NCBI GenBank assembly: GCA_037045355.1
Contig: JBAOHO010000008.1
Span: forward strand, 62,001-126,000
From: Candidatus Nanopelagicales bacterium
GTDB taxonomy: Bacteria > Actinomycetota > Actinomycetes > S36-B12 > GCA-2699445
DNA length: 64,000 bases
Direction of reading: 5' to 3'
Part shown: positions 61,770-64,000 of the stretch, piece by piece
Position numbering within the stretch: position 1 is the stretch's first letter
Layout: each line of letters begins with the position of its first letter
The notes under the pieces: generated by a model
What the model saw: the letters and a program-made list of their open reading frames with translations, nothing else
Database searches by the model: none
Told to the model about the DNA's origin: nothing
Position numbers and translations under genes: made by a program

Positions 61770-63332
61770 TCAGCGGTCGCAGCGCAAGTAGACGTCCCGG
61801 GCGTCGTTGGCCGGTTGGTTGGGTCGCGGGATCTGGTCGGTGATGACCTTCGACGTACTCCAGACCTCCGGGGGCGGGCTGCGGAATGAGGTCACGTAGC
61901 AACTGCCGGCCCAACTGGGAATCCACGTGCTGACCGAATAGCCCTGTCCCAGCAGAATGGATCGCGCCTCGGTCGCCGTCTTGCCCATGACGTCGGGAAC
62001 CACCTTGTTCGCCGGACACGGCACTTCCACCGGACGCGGCCTTTCCAGCCCGACGTACCGGTAGCAGGTCCGACTCGTGCTGAAAGAGACCGCACTGCCC
62101 GGGGCGGCCTGATTCAAGGTGCCATCGGCGGCGCCGGTCACGAACTTGGATTCGTACAGCCAGGTGTCTCCAGGCCCTCCTCTGAGCGAGGGTTGGACGA
62201 CCTTCGGGTAGGACTGGCCGGTCGGGAACGAGAACTTGACCACCTGCTCTGTGCGGCTTTCCCGGAAGGGAAGCTCCGTGGCGATGGCCTTGATGACGGG
62301 GGTTCCTCGGATATCGCGATAGGCGGCCGCGGCAGAGGCGGACAGCGGCGGTGCAGTCACCTCGATCTCGACAGGGTCGGACCACTGTTCCTCCGGCCAT
62401 ACCCCGGCGGACAACTGCACCATGACCGTCCCTTGACCGACGAGCTGGGTCGTGTTGCTGATCCGCTTGTCGTCGGTGTCGATTGATCCGCCGGCGTCCA
62501 GTTGATTGCCGTCCGAGTCCTTGACCCACACGTTGATCCAGTTCCCGGGACTGAACCCTTCAGTGTGCCCTTCGATCACGAACGGCTGTCCGGATACGAC
62601 GCGCTTCGGGAAGGAGTCGATGGTCACCCCGAAGCGTGGTTCGGCAGTCGCCGCGAGCCCGACGCGGCGGAAGTTGGGCATGATCGTGCCCGGGGCAGGG
62701 TTGTCGCTCGTCGGCGTCACCGGCGGGCGGTTGTCATCCGTGGATGGCGGGGGCTCGGGGACCTCGCCGCTGTCGTCGATGACCAGCGTGAGAGGTCCGG
62801 TTCGTTTGGGGTTGGCGGCCCGGTTCGTCGCCTGCTGCTTGCCCTTGGCGAGTTTCCTCCCCGGGGCAGGGAGCGTTTCGACAGTCCGGGCAATCCGATC
62901 GGCATCGAACCGGACGGTGGCGGAGGCCCGATCGAATCGGGGTCGGCTCAGCATCAGGGCCATCTGGGTGGGCAGTTCGCCCGGGGTGCGCTGATAGGTC
63001 AGCACCGCGGTCGGATGGGCAGAGCCGAACCGCTTCTTCCAGTGAGAGACAAAGTGGTCGAGTCGAACGTGGGTCGCGTCGCGGGACGGGCGATGGGCGA
63101 ACCGCGCGACCCGTTGGTCCACTCCCGTGAGTCGAAGTCGCAGACGAGAATCGTCATTGCCGGTCAATGACCCGTTGCGGGCGGCCAAGGACCACAAGTA
63201 GTCGGGGTTCTCGTCGATACCCACCACCTGACCTGAAGCCTGTGGGCCGGGGGTGGCCGCCAGGGCGCCGACCCCGAGCCCAGCAATGAACAGGGCAGCG
63301 ACCGCGCCCACGGTCACGAACAATCTGCGCAC
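61770..63332 (-). CDS. exported protein with C-terminal PASTA domain
   Basis: GTG 63332 follows GAGGAG; a signal peptide (residues 1-26) is next, so the protein is secreted or anchored (520 aa). A middle region with two beta-rich parts (TLVIDDSGEVPEP; FSPGNWINVWVKDSDG) is followed by a PASTA domain at about 448-520 (VPDVMGKTATEARSILLGQGY) with two Cys near its end. PASTA domains bind muropeptides or beta-lactams, which suggests a cell-wall role. No kinase or transpeptidase domain is attached. It is convergent with folP. Confidence 0.8.
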   Translation of the reverse strand: MRRLFVTVGAVAALFIAGLGVGALAATPGPQASGQVVGIDENPDYLWSLAARNGSLTGNDDSRLRLRLTGVDQRVARFAHRPSRDATHVRLDHFVSHWKKRFGSAHPTAVLTYQRTPGELPTQMALMLSRPRFDRASATVRFDADRIARTVETLPAPGRKLAKGKQQATNRAANPKRTGPLTLVIDDSGEVPEPPPSTDDNRPPVTPTSDNPAPGTIMPNFRRVGLAATAEPRFGVTIDSFPKRVVSGQPFVIEGHTEGFSPGNWINVWVKDSDGNQLDAGGSIDTDDKRISNTTQLVGQGTVMVQLSAGVWPEEQWSDPVEIEVTAPPLSASAAAAYRDIRGTPVIKAIATELPFRESRTEQVVKFSFPTGQSYPKVVQPSLRGGPGDTWLYESKFVTGAADGTLNQAAPGSAVSFSTSRTCYRYVGLERPRPVEVPCPANKVVPDVMGKTATEARSILLGQGYSVSTWIPSWAGSCYVTSFRSPPPEVWSTSKVITDQIPRPNQPANDARDVYLRCDR

Positions 63333-63579
63333 GATGAACTCCTCAAATGCCGACCGGGAAGCGACCCGCGAAGCTCCGAGTGGCCAACGCGTGTGAGAAG
63401 TGATTGTGAGTGTCGCGTGATGGTTCGCGCAACCACAAACCATCCGGATGCGGACATTCTTCGGTGATCCGGACCAGGTGGGTTCGCTGAGCCGCCGAAC
63501 AGTCCGGCTGCCGCGGGCCGATCGCTGGGAATGACAGGTCGACCCGCGGGATGACACATGTGCGTGCCAGCATGGCTCT

Positions 63580-64000
63580 GTGACCTCACCCGAACCTGCC
63601 GCGGCCCCGCACTCGGACAGCGGCGCCGCCCCGGAGCGCGAGTCGCTGGGGATGCCGCTGGTCGCCCTCATCATGGTGGCCGCGGTGGCCAACCTGAACC
63701 TCGCGGTCGCCAACGTCGCGCTCCCGGACATCGGCAAATCCTTCGACTCCTCACAGACCGCGCTGAACATGATCGCCATCGGCTTCTCGCTGGGGCTGGC
63801 GGCCTCGGTGTTATACCTGGGGGCACTGGGAGACCGGCACGGCCGAAAGGGCTTGATGCTGCTGGGAATGGTCTTGTCGATCCCCGCGTCCTTGATGGCT
63901 GCCTACGCCCCCAACGAATGGGTGCTGGTGGGTGCCCGCATCTTCGGTGGGGTGGCGGCGGGAATGGCCTTCCCCACCACTCTGGCCCTCATCACCGCGA
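63580..64000 (+). CDS. MFS transporter, DHA2/EmrB-QacA type (3' part cut by window edge)
   Basis: Open from GTG 63580 to the window end. The first helices read ALIMVAAVANLNLAVANVAL, PDIGKSF, SLGLAASVLYLGALGDRHGRKGLML (motif A) and RIFGGVAAGMAFPTTLALIT (motif C-like), typical of drug:proton antiporters of the EmrB/QacA group. It is divergent from the PASTA protein gene, with about 247 bp between. Substrate unknown. Confidence 0.85.
   Translation, partial: MTSPEPAAAPHSDSGAAPERESLGMPLVALIMVAAVANLNLAVANVALPDIGKSFDSSQTALNMIAIGFSLGLAASVLYLGALGDRHGRKGLMLLGMVLSIPASLMAAYAPNEWVLVGARIFGGVAAGMAFPTTLALITA

Overview
The window is high-GC actinobacterial chromosome (Actinomycetota). The evidence is the GC-rich third codon positions, frequent GTG starts, many apparently leaderless genes with a TANNNT box 6 nt before the start codon, a mycothiol-type DinB/maleylpyruvate-isomerase-like protein, DUF2510, DUF2975 and DUF5522 proteins, and an ftsH-folE-folP block. 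No rRNA, tRNA, CRISPR array or insertion sequence was recognised. The species cannot be named from this sequence. Both ends cut genes: a Cys-rich secreted repeat protein on the left and an MFS transporter on the right.

Layout. 1-11 kb: secreted proteins of unknown function, a DUF4239 membrane protein, a quinol-type nitric oxide reductase with a coupled small membrane protein, a TolB-like propeller and a DUF2252 protein. 11-24 kb: peptidoglycan-binding lipoprotein, YcaQ-type DNA glycosylase, hydrolase, sorbosone/glucose-dehydrogenase-like protein, SRPBCC protein, D-aminoacyl-tRNA deacylase, methyltransferase, stand-alone class I HMG-CoA reductase, YVTN propeller, FeS-type photolyase, DinB-like protein and a MEKHLA-CutC fusion. 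24-30 kb: one overlapping minus-strand operon (GT2-GtrA, GT39, response regulator, histidine kinase). 30-35 kb: AlbA_2 membrane protein, TetR and MarR regulators with neighbours, dienoyl-CoA-isomerase-like crotonase. 35.8-39.4 kb: a compact class II lanthipeptide locus with a 29-residue precursor, a 44-bp hairpin repeat array and a convergent LanM. 39-46 kb: nuclease lipoprotein, matrixin-like protease, SRPBCC-SRPBCC-SDR operon, epoxide-hydrolase-like protein, TypA. 46.7-51.2 kb: two paralogous secreted proteins with twin CBM2-like domains, one with a lysozyme-like C-terminus and one a GH18 chitinase. 51-64 kb: YiaAB/HTH/DUF2975 module, DUF2510 membrane protein, SDR, ADH-DUF5522, FtsH, FolE, FolP, a PASTA protein and the start of an MFS transporter.

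Two window-wide patterns matter for anyone using this annotation. First, at least ten clear genes, and several more probable ones, are broken by a frameshift. Every one fits one extra base, never a missing base, and the two CBM2 paralogues show two such bases directly. This looks like insertion-type sequence error, but real decay cannot be excluded. I annotate those genes at full extent and mark them as frameshifted. Second, several short tandem-repeat arrays start inside the last codons of a gene (typA, folE) or lie inside coding sequence (GT2-GtrA, LanM, PT-linkers).

The most promising system is the lanthipeptide locus: a very short precursor ending in SCSPEC, a LanM cyclase of the CCG (three-Cys zinc) type, and an array of terminator-like hairpins between them.
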